DNA of 64,000 bases, from contig NZ_JACRTF010000001.1 of the NCBI RefSeq assembly GCF_014385165.1, positions 558,001 through 622,000 on the forward strand, written 5' to 3'. The notes below the pieces were generated by a model. That model was given only the letters and a program-made list of their open reading frames with translations. It did no database searches and was not told the DNA's origin. The stretch's first letter is position 1; each line of letters starts with the position of its first letter. The position numbers were made by a program, and so were the translations under genes. Source of the stretch: Jilunia laotingensis (GTDB lineage Bacteria; Bacteroidota; Bacteroidia; Bacteroidales; Bacteroidaceae). This document shows, in pieces, positions 44,947 to 53,384 of this stretch.

Positions 44947-47064
44947 TCATGGTTTGTAAACAAATTCTTCATTCGGCTCCTTCTGCCAAAGAATACCATG
45001 GTCTTTCAGCCAACTTTCATACTTAGGATAAGCAAGAGTAATTTCTTTATTCTCTACCGGGTAAATCCATGCATCCGTATTCTCCCTCAAACGTGGAATA
45101 TCCAACACCCACGGGAACTCATTATCCATACGGTAATAAACACCATGTTCAAGGTCTGAACGGTCTGAATTTAAACCAAACCATTTCATATCGACTTTGT
45201 CCGTTGGTGGCATATCGGTCAAATGAATCTCTTTACCCCGGTTTGAAACATATATAAAAGGATTGAACTCTGAAAACAGATTTCCCGTATCGGTAATTGC
45301 CTGTTTGAGTGGAATCCATACTTTCACCGGTACGCCCGGTGCCGTATTCCCGCCTACCACAGTATTTACAAATCCTCCGGAAGCAGAATTAAAAGCGGAC
45401 TGTCTGATATCGTCATACACAATCACTGTAGCCTGTGTATTAGCCGATTCTAAAATTCCTCCGGACATGGCGGAAACATCTACATTGGAAGTGGCTACCG
45501 GCAATTGAATGCCAAAGCCGCTTGTATAAACCGCCCCCTGCGCACGCGGGGTAAATGTCAATTCAATAGCAGAGACTTCATTGGTCAGTTGACCTTCCGC
45601 ATCGGTCTTTTTCACAATCGTATAAGTATAATCCGTCACAAAATCATTAAAATCATAATCACCTTTTGACGGCCAGTTATCCTCGAACGCCAGTGTTCCA
45701 AATACAGAATATTTGTATGCCGTATCTTCTACAGGAGGAACAGGTATTTCATCTTTAGGTTTAATCATCGGATTCGATTCGACTTTTATCAGAATATCGT
45801 TATAATCCATATCATTGAACTCATTGGGGTCTTTATGTAAACGATAATCCAATCCTACGATATTACAACCGGCATCTTCACTCCAGCGGGCAATACCATT
45901 CGTATAAGCTCCGGGATAAGGCATCGCGCTGTTGCTATTTAAAACAGGAGTAGAAAAGCGGTAATTCCCGAGATTTTTCATTGCATCTCCGGCTCCGTTT
46001 TGCCCCGGCTGTGCAGCTACCATCACCCATCCGATGCTGACACCGGCCGGAAAAATATTTGTATAGAGTTGCCTGGCTTCATCCCAATACATCAATTGTA
46101 TTTTAGCACCGACTACCGGAGCATGGACAGAAGATAATTTAGCCACATTCGTATTGGGAAACAGCATCGTTTTGCGGATACTGGCAGCGTCTTGGGCAGT
46201 TACCCCTTTTGCCGAATCATACGTATAATAACATAATGCATTAAAAATATTCCAATTACCATCAGAGAAACCACCATCACCCAGAAACGTAACCCATATT
46301 TCCGTACCTTGATAGACGCCTCCATCGTTTACAACCGGTTCCGTTATTTGCAGATCGGTACAATAATCGGCAGAAAAATATTTCTCATCCGATACGGCAA
46401 CCCGTTCGGGAAACATATTATTGACAACCGTACTTATTTTTGTGATATCTTCCGCACTGAATAGTTCCGGATCGACCGATACACCGTCTTTAAACAATCC
46501 GGAAGCCAATGTAGCATGAATGCCCTGCGCATAATAAGTATATAACTGATAAGGATTATCCGTTCCCGGATAACATATTTTACTCTTACGCGTTATCTCT
46601 CCATTGTTTTCGCTTCCACCGCGTGTCTCCGTTTCCTTGATGACAAACGGATTCACACCGCCAAAAGCCAGTGACGCGCTATTGGCCGCTTCACATGTCT
46701 GCATAGCTCCATAACCCGGATAGGTCGTACTTACATAGATCGTCTTCACTTCGTTAGGAAGTAGCATGTCAGCTGTTATTGACCCCGAAGCATCCGTTAT
46801 ACCCGTAAAAACAGGCTTCACATCCTTCAATCGATCACCATCCGTATAAGGATTTTCAACGTAGACATTAAACGGAACACCGGCAGCCAGCTTTCCACTA
46901 AGATTTTCTGCCGTAATTGTCAAACTCTTTTTTGATTTTAAATGAAAATCAAATGTTAAGTCCAGATCATTGCCGGATTCTTTCTCTTCGGACAGATTGC
47001 GCTCATTATCCACACAAGAGAAACATATACAGGCAACAAATAGCAACGAAATGATCTCTTTCAT
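44947..47064 (-). CDS. LruC domain lipoprotein
   Basis: It has 705 residues from MKEIISLLFVACICFSCVDN. The frame extends to 47127, but that part overlaps tadA. The signal sequence ends at a Cys (CFSC), so it is probably a lipoprotein, although the lipobox is not ideal. The mid region has NEFNDMDYNDILIKVESNPM, an acidic DxDxND-type calcium-binding pattern. The C-terminal LruC/DUF4842 domain contains NWPSKGDYDFNDFVTDYTY, ELTFTPRAQGAVYTSGFGIQ and EHGVYYRMDNEFPWVLDIP. LruC proteins are outer-membrane or surface proteins of unknown function, often near other adhesin-like genes. It lies 34 bases after tadA and may share its transcript. Confidence 0.9.
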   Translation of the reverse strand: MKEIISLLFVACICFSCVDNERNLSEEKESGNDLDLTFDFHLKSKKSLTITAENLSGKLAAGVPFNVYVENPYTDGDRLKDVKPVFTGITDASGSITADMLLPNEVKTIYVSTTYPGYGAMQTCEAANSASLAFGGVNPFVIKETETRGGSENNGEITRKSKICYPGTDNPYQLYTYYAQGIHATLASGLFKDGVSVDPELFSAEDITKISTVVNNMFPERVAVSDEKYFSADYCTDLQITEPVVNDGGVYQGTEIWVTFLGDGGFSDGNWNIFNALCYYTYDSAKGVTAQDAASIRKTMLFPNTNVAKLSSVHAPVVGAKIQLMYWDEARQLYTNIFPAGVSIGWVMVAAQPGQNGAGDAMKNLGNYRFSTPVLNSNSAMPYPGAYTNGIARWSEDAGCNIVGLDYRLHKDPNEFNDMDYNDILIKVESNPMIKPKDEIPVPPVEDTAYKYSVFGTLAFEDNWPSKGDYDFNDFVTDYTYTIVKKTDAEGQLTNEVSAIELTFTPRAQGAVYTSGFGIQLPVATSNVDVSAMSGGILESANTQATVIVYDDIRQSAFNSASGGFVNTVVGGNTAPGVPVKVWIPLKQAITDTGNLFSEFNPFIYVSNRGKEIHLTDMPPTDKVDMKWFGLNSDRSDLEHGVYYRMDNEFPWVLDIPRLRENTDAWIYPVENKEITLAYPKYESWLKDHGILWQKEPNEEFVYKP

Positions 47065-47098
47065 AATACCGAAATTATTTGTTTGTTTTGTTGTTATA

Positions 47099-47554
47099 TC
47101 ATCCTTTCGCTCTCCGCTTTGCAGCAAAGAATTCTTTCATCAGTACGGCACATTCTTCAGACAGAATACCCTTCACGACTTCCGTTTTAGGATGTAATGC
47201 CTGTGCCGCATATTTTTGATACCCCCTTTTTTCATCATCGGCTCCAAAAACCAACTTCCCGACCTGTGCCCAAGCAATGGCCCCGGCACACATCACACAA
47301 GGTTCTACCGTGACATATAGAGTGCATTCGTTCAGATATTTCCCGCCAAGGACATTGGCAGCTGCAGTGATGGCTTGCATCTCGGCATGTGCCGTCACAT
47401 CATTCAGTGTCTCAGTCAGGTTATGGGCACGGGCAATCACCCGCCCTTTGCAAACGATTACCGCCCCGACAGGAACTTCTCCCCTCTCTCCGGCTTTCTG
47501 CGCTTCAATGAGCGCCTGCTTCATGAAATAGGTATCGTCGAGCATAGGCATCAT
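47099..47554 (-). CDS. tadA: tRNA-specific adenosine deaminase
   Basis: It has 151 residues. The zinc site and catalytic Glu are in HAE (H56, E58) and PCVMC (C86, C89), within VTAHAEMQAI and VTVEPCVMCAGAIAW. TadA turns A34 to inosine in tRNA-Arg so that it can read CGN codons. The start overlaps the stop of the upstream 77-residue gene, so they are co-translated. The size and motifs are standard. Confidence 0.95.
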   Translation of the reverse strand: MMPMLDDTYFMKQALIEAQKAGERGEVPVGAVIVCKGRVIARAHNLTETLNDVTAHAEMQAITAAANVLGGKYLNECTLYVTVEPCVMCAGAIAWAQVGKLVFGADDEKRGYQKYAAQALHPKTEVVKGILSEECAVLMKEFFAAKRRAKG

Positions 47555-47784
47555 CGTCTCATATCATGTTCGCCAAAAAGAGTCGGATAGTCCTCCTCCA
47601 TATTTTTATGTATAAACATGAGGATAGTTTCGCGAAGCCAACGAGATTTGTTCGTTATCTTATATTTATCCAGATAACGGTCTACAATCATTTGCTCGTC
47701 ATCGCTCATCAAAATGCTCATACGCCGTTCACGTTTCGTGGTTTCGACATGCATTTTCAGACTCTTTTTATCCCTCTTTCCCAT
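47551..47784 (-). CDS. Small basic conserved protein, possible ribbon-helix-helix
   Basis: This is a 77-residue protein with a basic start (GKRDKKSLKMHVETTKRERR). A segment MSILMSDDEQMIVDRYLDKY and WLRETILMFIHK resembles MobC-like or ribbon-helix-helix proteins. I cannot assign a family with certainty. A consensus promoter precedes it by eight bases, so the mRNA may be almost leaderless. It is coupled to tadA. It might be a small DNA- or RNA-binding protein. Confidence 0.7.
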   Translation of the reverse strand: MGKRDKKSLKMHVETTKRERRMSILMSDDEQMIVDRYLDKYKITNKSRWLRETILMFIHKNMEEDYPTLFGEHDMRR

Positions 47785-47792
47785 TTACTTTG

Positions 47793-47822
47793 CAAATTTA
47801 CTTTTACTTCTGTAAAAACAAA
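47793..47822 (-). promoter_or_regulatory. Promoter of the small basic gene-tadA unit
   Basis: On the minus strand TTTG (47822-47819) and TAAATTTG (47800-47793) have an 18-base spacer. The -7 box is a full TAnnTTTG match and ends only eight bases before the ATG at 47784. Confidence 0.65.
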
Positions 47823-47871
47823 GCATAAAAAGAGTATTTTTGCACATCAACTACCAAATTATTAAAAATAT

Positions 47872-48237
47872 ATGGCCGAACATAATGCCTTGGGTAAAGC
47901 CGGAGAAGATGCCGCAGTAGCTTATCTGGAAAGTCATGGTTACGTCATTCGCCATCGCAACTGGAGAAAAGGACATCTGGAGCTGGATATCATAGCTGCC
48001 AAAAATGACGAGTTGATTGTAGTTGAAGTGAAAACCCGGAGCGATGCCGACATCATGCAACCCGAAGAAGCGGTAGACAGACAGAAAATCAAACATACGG
48101 TGAGAGCCGCAGATACTTATATCCGATTCTTTCAGATCGATGTCCCGGTACGTTTCGATATCGTCACGGTCGTCGGAAAGCCGGGAAACTTTAAAATAGA
48201 ACATATAAAAGAGGCATTTTATCCACCGATATTCTGA
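47872..48237 (+). CDS. yraN: YraN family (UPF0102) endonuclease-like protein
   Basis: It has 121 residues. GKAGEDAAVAYLESHGYVI and the nuclease-like core WRKGHLELDIIAAKNDELIV with VEVKTRS show the E..D..ExK pattern of the restriction-endonuclease fold. YraN is widely conserved and its role is unclear. A TATTTTTG box at 47835-47842 may be its -7 element. The MmcQ-like gene follows after 25 bases in an apparent operon with birA. Confidence 0.92.
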   Translation: MAEHNALGKAGEDAAVAYLESHGYVIRHRNWRKGHLELDIIAAKNDELIVVEVKTRSDADIMQPEEAVDRQKIKHTVRAADTYIRFFQIDVPVRFDIVTVVGKPGNFKIEHIKEAFYPPIF

Positions 48238-48262
48238 AGATGTAAATGTAAAAAGCAAGCAT

Positions 48263-48619
48263 ATGAATATAGAAACTGCAAGAGAATACTGTTTGAAGAA
48301 GAAAGGAGCAACCGAAAGTTTTCCTTTTGATGAAACATCCTTGGTGATGAAAGTGATGGGAAAAATGTTTGCCCTCATCGATCTGGAATATGCCAATTCG
48401 ATCACTTTAAAATGCGAACCCGAATACGCCCTTGAACTGCGGGAACGTTATGCCGCCATCGATGGAGCATACCATTTCAATAAGAAATATTGGAACAGCA
48501 TACGATTTGAAGAAGATGCCGATGACCGTTTGATCTGCCAATTAATAGATCATTCCTATGAAGAGGTAATAAAGAAATTCACCAAAAAGTTAAAAGCCGA
48601 ATATGATGCACTCCCCTGA
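48263..48619 (+). CDS. MmcQ/YjbR family protein
   Basis: It has 118 residues. REYCLKKKGATESFPFDETS at the N-terminus, VMGKMFALIDLE and the C-terminal HFNKKYWNSIRFEEDADDRL with LIDHSYEEVIKKF match the MmcQ/YjbR double-wing fold. It is a probable DNA-binding protein of unknown role. The stop overlaps the birA start by 17 bases, so translation is coupled. Confidence 0.88.
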   Translation: MNIETAREYCLKKKGATESFPFDETSLVMKVMGKMFALIDLEYANSITLKCEPEYALELRERYAAIDGAYHFNKKYWNSIRFEEDADDRLICQLIDHSYEEVIKKFTKKLKAEYDALP

Positions 48620-49364
48620 TGGATTTCCTGTTCCGCTTATCCGGATCAGGGAAACAAATTCCACTAACCTTTACCTGAACCACCTTTGCAACGAAACCGT
48701 GCAGGCAGAGTTTACCACCGTCATATCCCGGTACCAAACGGCCGGCAGGGGACAACGCGGGAATTCATGGGAATCAGAAGACGGAAAAAACCTACTGTTC
48801 AGCTTCGTACTATATCCCGGATTCCTTGAAGCAAAACGCCAGTTCCTTCTTTCACAAATCATTTCCCTAGCTATAAAAGAAACACTGGATGTCTATACAA
48901 ACGACATCTCCATTAAGTGGCCGAACGATATCTACTGGAAAGACAAAAAGATCTGCGGTATGCTGATAGAACACAATCTCGCGGGAAGTTACATTGAAAG
49001 AAGCATTGCAGGCATCGGGATAAATATCAACCAACAACAGTTTTTCAGTCCGGCTCCGAATCCGGTATCTTTGTGGCAGATAACCGGCAAGGAAGAAAAT
49101 CCGGTAGAGATCGCGAGTGACATCATGCAACGTGTACAGGAATACTATCGTTTACTCCGGCAAGATGCTGTAGAACAGATCGGAGTGCGTTATCAAAAAT
49201 CACTGTTCAGACGCAACGGATTACATTCGTATAAAGATGCTGAAGGCGAATTCAAAGCCACCATCCTCCGAGTAGAACCGGAAGGACGGCTGATACTAAA
49301 AGATGAAAATGGTAAGGAACGAGGATATATGTTTAAAGAAGTCGAATTTAGGTTTACCGATTGA
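48603..49364 (+). CDS. birA: Biotin--[acetyl-CoA-carboxylase] ligase
   Basis: It has 253 residues. The catalytic biotin-binding loop is GRGQRGNSWES near residue 48. The site WPNDIYWKDKKICGMLIEHN near residue 100 and IAGIGININQQQ follow. The N-terminal DNA-binding domain of the E. coli enzyme is absent, as usual in Bacteroides, so it is a pure ligase that attaches biotin to carboxylase carrier proteins. The end overlaps the converging TPR gene by 11 bases. Confidence 0.93.
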   Translation: MMHSPDGFPVPLIRIRETNSTNLYLNHLCNETVQAEFTTVISRYQTAGRGQRGNSWESEDGKNLLFSFVLYPGFLEAKRQFLLSQIISLAIKETLDVYTNDISIKWPNDIYWKDKKICGMLIEHNLAGSYIERSIAGIGININQQQFFSPAPNPVSLWQITGKEENPVEIASDIMQRVQEYYRLLRQDAVEQIGVRYQKSLFRRNGLHSYKDAEGEFKATILRVEPEGRLILKDENGKERGYMFKEVEFRFTD

Positions 49365-50037
49365 TCTCCTTTTCAATCCGTTGAATTTTCTCTAATGTCT
49401 TCCGTGCTTCTGTCGAGGGAAACTGGCGAACCACGTTTTGCAAATACTCTTTCGCCTGATTATATCCCGTAGTCAGCACACGGCTTAACCCGTCCCTGTA
49501 GCGAGCGTGCTGCATCCGGGTCGGAGCGTTAATCTTTTTATAATCGCGTTCCAACTGTTGTTTTTCCTGCTCTGCCATCAGGTAAAGATAATTTCCGATA
49601 AAGATGTTGGCTGCCAGATTGTCAGCATCCAACTCCATTACTTTTTTATAAGTCCTCAACGCTTCCTGCTCTTTGCCACGTGCCACCTCCATTTCGGCAC
49701 ACGATACCAGATAACCGACATCGTTCGGTTTCCGTTGAAGCAACTCTTTATAAAACAGATAAGCCTTATCATAGTTCCGCATTCTCTTATAATGAGATGC
49801 CAACTCATCTGCCATCTTTACACAAATATCACTGTTCTTATCCACGTTTGTCCAATAGAACATTTCCGCCTTGTCAACGTTCTGTTGAATGGCCTGTTGA
49901 AACAGGCTGACAGCTTTTTCCGTTTGTCCTGCAGACATAGCTACAGCCACCGTCTGCAACACATCTCCAACCGATTGGGCAGTAAGCGCAAACGGAAAAG
50001 ACAGCAAAATTGTAAAAAGTAATGTTAAGGTTTTCAT
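49354..50037 (-). CDS. Exported tetratricopeptide repeat protein
   Basis: It has 227 residues from MKTLTLLFTILLSFPFALTA, a clear signal peptide ending near ALTAQ. TPR-like helix pairs follow, for example AVAMSAGQTEKAVSLFQQAI, YDKAYLFYKELLQRKPNDVG and EALRTYKKVMELDADNLAAN. No lipobox is seen, so it is probably periplasmic. It may act as a scaffold, but no partner is indicated. The frame extends five codons upstream (MGTNE), which I judge untranslated. Confidence 0.82.
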   Translation of the reverse strand: MKTLTLLFTILLSFPFALTAQSVGDVLQTVAVAMSAGQTEKAVSLFQQAIQQNVDKAEMFYWTNVDKNSDICVKMADELASHYKRMRNYDKAYLFYKELLQRKPNDVGYLVSCAEMEVARGKEQEALRTYKKVMELDADNLAANIFIGNYLYLMAEQEKQQLERDYKKINAPTRMQHARYRDGLSRVLTTGYNQAKEYLQNVVRQFPSTEARKTLEKIQRIEKEINR

Positions 50038-50158
50038 CTCGTTCGTCCCCATTTAGTTAAGTACCGGCAAAGGTAACAATTTTATTGCCATTTGTATTTG
50101 TGGGACTCATTAATTAGCGTTATTGTTCCGTTAATTTTTATGATATATATTTTTTATG

Positions 50159-50166
50159 TAACTTTG
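50159..50166 (+). promoter_or_regulatory. -7 box directly before the MATE gene
   Basis: TAACTTTG matches TAnnTTTG and ends eight bases before the ATG at 50175. A TTTTT run stands 19 bases upstream in the -33 position. The transcript would have almost no leader. Confidence 0.55.
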
Positions 50167-50174
50167 CCCGTAGA

Positions 50175-51497
50175 ATGAAAAGAATAGTTTCCATCGGTAC
50201 AATAAATAAACGCATCCTCGAGATCGCCATACCCTCCATAATATCTAATATAACTGTCCCTCTACTGGGATTGATCGATGTCACTATTGTGGGGCACTTG
50301 GGTTCACCGGCATACATCGGAGCCATTGCAGTAGGCGGGTTGTTATTCAATATCATTTACTGGATTTTCGGTTTTCTTCGTATGGGTACGAGTGGGATGA
50401 CCTCACAAGCTTATGGCAAGCGCGACTTGGATGAAGTCACGCGGTTATTATTGCGTTCGGTAGGTGTCGGTTTGTTCATTGCCGTCTGTCTCCTCGCGTT
50501 GCAATACCCTATTCTAAAAGGAGCTTTTTTCCTTATAAAAGCCACCCCGGAAATCGAATCGCTTGCCACTCTTTACTTCTATATCTGCATTTGGGGCGCA
50601 CCCGCCATGTTGGGGCTTTACGGCTTTGCCGGCTGGTTCATCGGAATGCAAAACTCCCGCTTCCCCATGTACATAGCCATCACGCAAAACATTGTGAATA
50701 TTGTCGCCAGCCTCAGCTTTGTCTACCTATTGAAAATGAAGGTGGAGGGAGTGGCATTCGGAACACTTATCGCCCAATATGCGGGATTTCTGATGGCAGT
50801 ATTGTTGTGGCTCCGTTACTATAAATCACTCCGTAAGCGGGTTGTTTTCAAAGGGATTTGGAAAAAACAGGCCATGTACCGTTTCTTCTCCGTGAACCGG
50901 GATATTTTCCTGCGTACCCTCTGCCTTGTCATCGTAACCATGTATTTCACTTCGGCAGGTGCCTCACAAGGTGAAGTAGTATTGGCCGTGAACACCCTAC
51001 TCATGCAGTTATTCACTCTCTTTTCATACATAATGGATGGCTTTGCTTATGCCGGTGAAGCTTTAGCTGGAAAATATATCGGAGCAAGAAACCGATTGGC
51101 TCTTCATCAGACCATACGCCAGCTATTCGCATGGGGTATCGGACTTTCGGTCGCATTTACCCTGCTTTACGCCATAGGGGGTAAATCTTTTCTCGGATTA
51201 TTAACCAATGAAACAACCGTTATCCAAGAAGCTGGTCATTATTTTTATTGGGTACTTGCCATTCCTTTAGCGGGATTTTCCGCTTTCCTTTGGGACGGCA
51301 TATTCATAGGGGCAACTGCTACCCGGCAAATGTTGGTTTCCATACTGGTTGCGTCTGTCTTCTTTTTCCTGGTATATTACGCTTTTCATGAATGGATGGG
51401 CAATCATGCCTTGTGGTTGGCTTTCCTTGTTTATCTTTCACTTAGGGGAATCATGGAAACCTTACTTGCAAAAAAGATCCCGATGATAGGAGCTTGA
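50175..51497 (+). CDS. MATE family multidrug/cation efflux transporter
   Basis: This is a 440-residue membrane protein with about 12 helices. NKRILEIAIPSIISNITVPL with GLIDVTIVGHLG opens the first half, and YIMDGFAYAGEALAGKYIGA opens the second. Both are typical of the DinF-like branch of MATE transporters, which export drugs or organic cations using Na+ or H+ gradients. The -7 box lies eight bases before the start codon. It diverges from the TPR gene and is likely monocistronic. Confidence 0.92.
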   Translation: MKRIVSIGTINKRILEIAIPSIISNITVPLLGLIDVTIVGHLGSPAYIGAIAVGGLLFNIIYWIFGFLRMGTSGMTSQAYGKRDLDEVTRLLLRSVGVGLFIAVCLLALQYPILKGAFFLIKATPEIESLATLYFYICIWGAPAMLGLYGFAGWFIGMQNSRFPMYIAITQNIVNIVASLSFVYLLKMKVEGVAFGTLIAQYAGFLMAVLLWLRYYKSLRKRVVFKGIWKKQAMYRFFSVNRDIFLRTLCLVIVTMYFTSAGASQGEVVLAVNTLLMQLFTLFSYIMDGFAYAGEALAGKYIGARNRLALHQTIRQLFAWGIGLSVAFTLLYAIGGKSFLGLLTNETTVIQEAGHYFYWVLAIPLAGFSAFLWDGIFIGATATRQMLVSILVASVFFFLVYYAFHEWMGNHALWLAFLVYLSLRGIMETLLAKKIPMIGA

Positions 51498-51634
51498 GAA
51501 ATTAATATTAATTCTTAAAACCATTTGCTTTCCATATGAAAACAACACTATCTTTGTGAGGTGCTGAATGCCCGCTTGTTTCCCATTGCGTACATTACCC
51601 AACACGCAAGGTATAGATACTTGACGCGTTGATA

Positions 51635-51714
51635 ATTAACATTTATCGTGATAACTATTAATATCTATCACGTTAATCATTAATACTTATCATGATGGCT
51701 ATTAATGATCAATG
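51635..51714 (+). repeat. 22-bp iteron-like tandem repeats before the DUF4373 gene
   Basis: Three full 22-base units begin at 51635, 51657 and 51679, each starting ATTAAY. Units 1-3 share the plan ATTAAY-n-T-T/C-TATC-R-y-G-T/A-T. A partial fourth unit, ATTAATGATCAATG, runs to 51714. The first unit contains TTATC/GATAA arms, so each may bind a dimer. They end 61 bases before the DUF4373 start. Iterated sites before a replication-type gene suggest an operator or an iteron. Confidence 0.7.
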
Positions 51715-51775
51715 AACGGGAAATACGAAGTATTTTCAGTAACCAGCAACATTAAGATTAAGAAAGGAGTAAAGT

Positions 51776-52507
51776 ATGGCAAGAGCAAGAAAACAAGGAC
51801 TGGATTATTTCCCTGTAGATACCAATCTTATGCAAAACCGCAGTGTGCGACGCATCATGAAGCAAGAGGGAGATGGTGCATTTACCGTCTTGCTCAGCAC
51901 ATTGTCATACATTTATAAGGAAGAAGGATATTATATACATGCCGACTCGCTTTTCTATATAGACTTATCAACAGACTTTTACGAAAAGAATGCAGAAGAT
52001 GTGGCACGCATCATCCGTTTGGCTGTAAAATATGAACTATTCAATGCCTCTCTCTTTGAAGAATATTCCATTCTGACTTCGGCAGACATCCAAAGACAAT
52101 ACCTCACCAGTACCAAGCGACGCAAAACCTCCCGGATAGAAAATGATTACTGCCTGCTATCGGACGAAGAACTAATTCATTTACAAGCAAAAAGAGGTTA
52201 CGCAATCAGCAAGAGAATAACCGGAAAGACGGATAAAGAAAACGAAGTTAAGGTTCAAAATGTAACAATTATCCCCCAAAATGTTACATCCGGTACACAT
52301 AGCATAGCACAGAATAGCATAGCAAAGCATAGCGTAGCAAAGAACAGTAAAGAATTCCCCCTTTCAGTTCCCCCCAAGGGGAAGGTGGAAAGGAAGGAGG
52401 AAAGAATTTATAGAAAACGACTCATCGATATTCGTTATCATACCTATGAGAGCTTCTACCAACCGCCCCAGAAAGTTACCGGTATGCCCTACAATAGCAG
52501 TGGATAG
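51776..52507 (+). CDS. DUF4373 domain protein
   Basis: It has 243 residues. The N-terminus (GLDYFPVDTNLMQNRSVRRI, VLLSTLSYIYKEEGYYI) matches DUF4373, a domain also called Lin1244/Lin1753-type, related to phage and plasmid replication-initiation proteins. An AAGGAG ribosome site precedes the ATG. A low-complexity tract near residues 175-200 repeats S-[IV]-A-[KQ]-[NH] (from near-exact copies of ATAGCATAGCA at 52304-52350). The C-terminus ends PYNSSG and lacks the HNYxGL-type end of other members. The role is unknown. A broken relative lies at 7251-7620. Confidence 0.85.
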   Translation: MARARKQGLDYFPVDTNLMQNRSVRRIMKQEGDGAFTVLLSTLSYIYKEEGYYIHADSLFYIDLSTDFYEKNAEDVARIIRLAVKYELFNASLFEEYSILTSADIQRQYLTSTKRRKTSRIENDYCLLSDEELIHLQAKRGYAISKRITGKTDKENEVKVQNVTIIPQNVTSGTHSIAQNSIAKHSVAKNSKEFPLSVPPKGKVERKEERIYRKRLIDIRYHTYESFYQPPQKVTGMPYNSSG

Positions 52508-52635
52508 ATTAAAAACAGGGCGATACTTTAGAAAACTAGTGCAATCACAAAAGCTCTTCACAAAAATTACCCGCCAAAAGCCCGGCAAGCAAGGAGTAAA
52601 ATCGTATATTTGCACCAACTAAAAACAAGAACAAT

Positions 52636-53346
52636 ATGGCAAAATACAAAAGAATCCTGTTAAAGCTCAGTGGTGAGAGCCTGATGGGAGAAAAGAAAAG
52701 CGGTATCGACGAAAAGAGGCTGGCTGAATATGCAGCCCAGATCAAAGAGATTCATGAACAAGGAGTGGAAATAGGAATTGTGATCGGTGGTGGCAATTTC
52801 TTCCGCGGACTAACCGGAGCCGGTAAAGGATTCGACCGGGTAAAAGGTGACCAGATGGGAATGTTGGCAACTGTCATGAACAGCCTTGCCCTCAGTTCGG
52901 CTCTCGTTGCAGCCGGTGAGAAAGCCCGTGTACTGACGGCTATCCGCATGGAACCTATCGGTGAATTCTACAGTAAGTGGAAAGCCATCGAATATATGGA
53001 AGCAGGCGAAATCGTGATTATGTCTGCCGGAACCGGTAATCCCTTCTTTACAACCGATACGGGTTCTTCCCTGCGCGGAATCGAAATCGAAGCAGATGTT
53101 ATGTTGAAAGGCACCCGCGTTGACGGTATCTATACGGCCGATCCGGAAAAAGACCCCACGGCTACGAAGTTCAGTGATATCACATACGATGAAGTGCTGA
53201 AACGCGGTTTGAAAGTAATGGACTTGACCGCCACTTGCATGTGCAAGGAAAACAACCTACCGATCATCGTATTCGACATGGATACGGTAGGCAACCTTAA
53301 GAAGGTGATAATGGGCGAAGAGATAGGTACTTTGGTACACAATTAA
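52636..53346 (+). CDS. pyrH: UMP kinase
   Basis: It has 236 residues. The amino-acid kinase fold shows RILLKLSGESLMGEKKSGI at the N-terminus, VIGGGNFFRGLTGAGKGFDR near residue 48, and FTTDTGSSLRGIEIEADVML near 130. It phosphorylates UMP to UDP for RNA and sugar-nucleotide synthesis. A TATATTTG -7 match lies 24 bases before the start. pyrH and frr are usually adjacent; here a Vsr gene on the opposite strand lies between them. Confidence 0.95.
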   Translation: MAKYKRILLKLSGESLMGEKKSGIDEKRLAEYAAQIKEIHEQGVEIGIVIGGGNFFRGLTGAGKGFDRVKGDQMGMLATVMNSLALSSALVAAGEKARVLTAIRMEPIGEFYSKWKAIEYMEAGEIVIMSAGTGNPFFTTDTGSSLRGIEIEADVMLKGTRVDGIYTADPEKDPTATKFSDITYDEVLKRGLKVMDLTATCMCKENNLPIIVFDMDTVGNLKKVIMGEEIGTLVHN

Positions 53347-53384
53347 AAAATAGTCTGGAAAACTCAGATTCGACTATCGGACGT

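Noticed and set aside
44887..45159. Plus-strand ORF over the LruC gene end
   Set aside because: It begins inside the terminator stem and is antisense to well-supported LruC coding sequence.
47065..47127. 21-residue N-terminal extension of the LruC protein
   Set aside because: It lies inside tadA and would bury the signal peptide; the Met at 47064 gives a proper lipoprotein signal.
51712..51918. ORF of 68 codons starting at the iteron array
   Set aside because: It overlaps the DUF4373 gene in another frame, and the DUF4373 start has a clear AAGGAG site.
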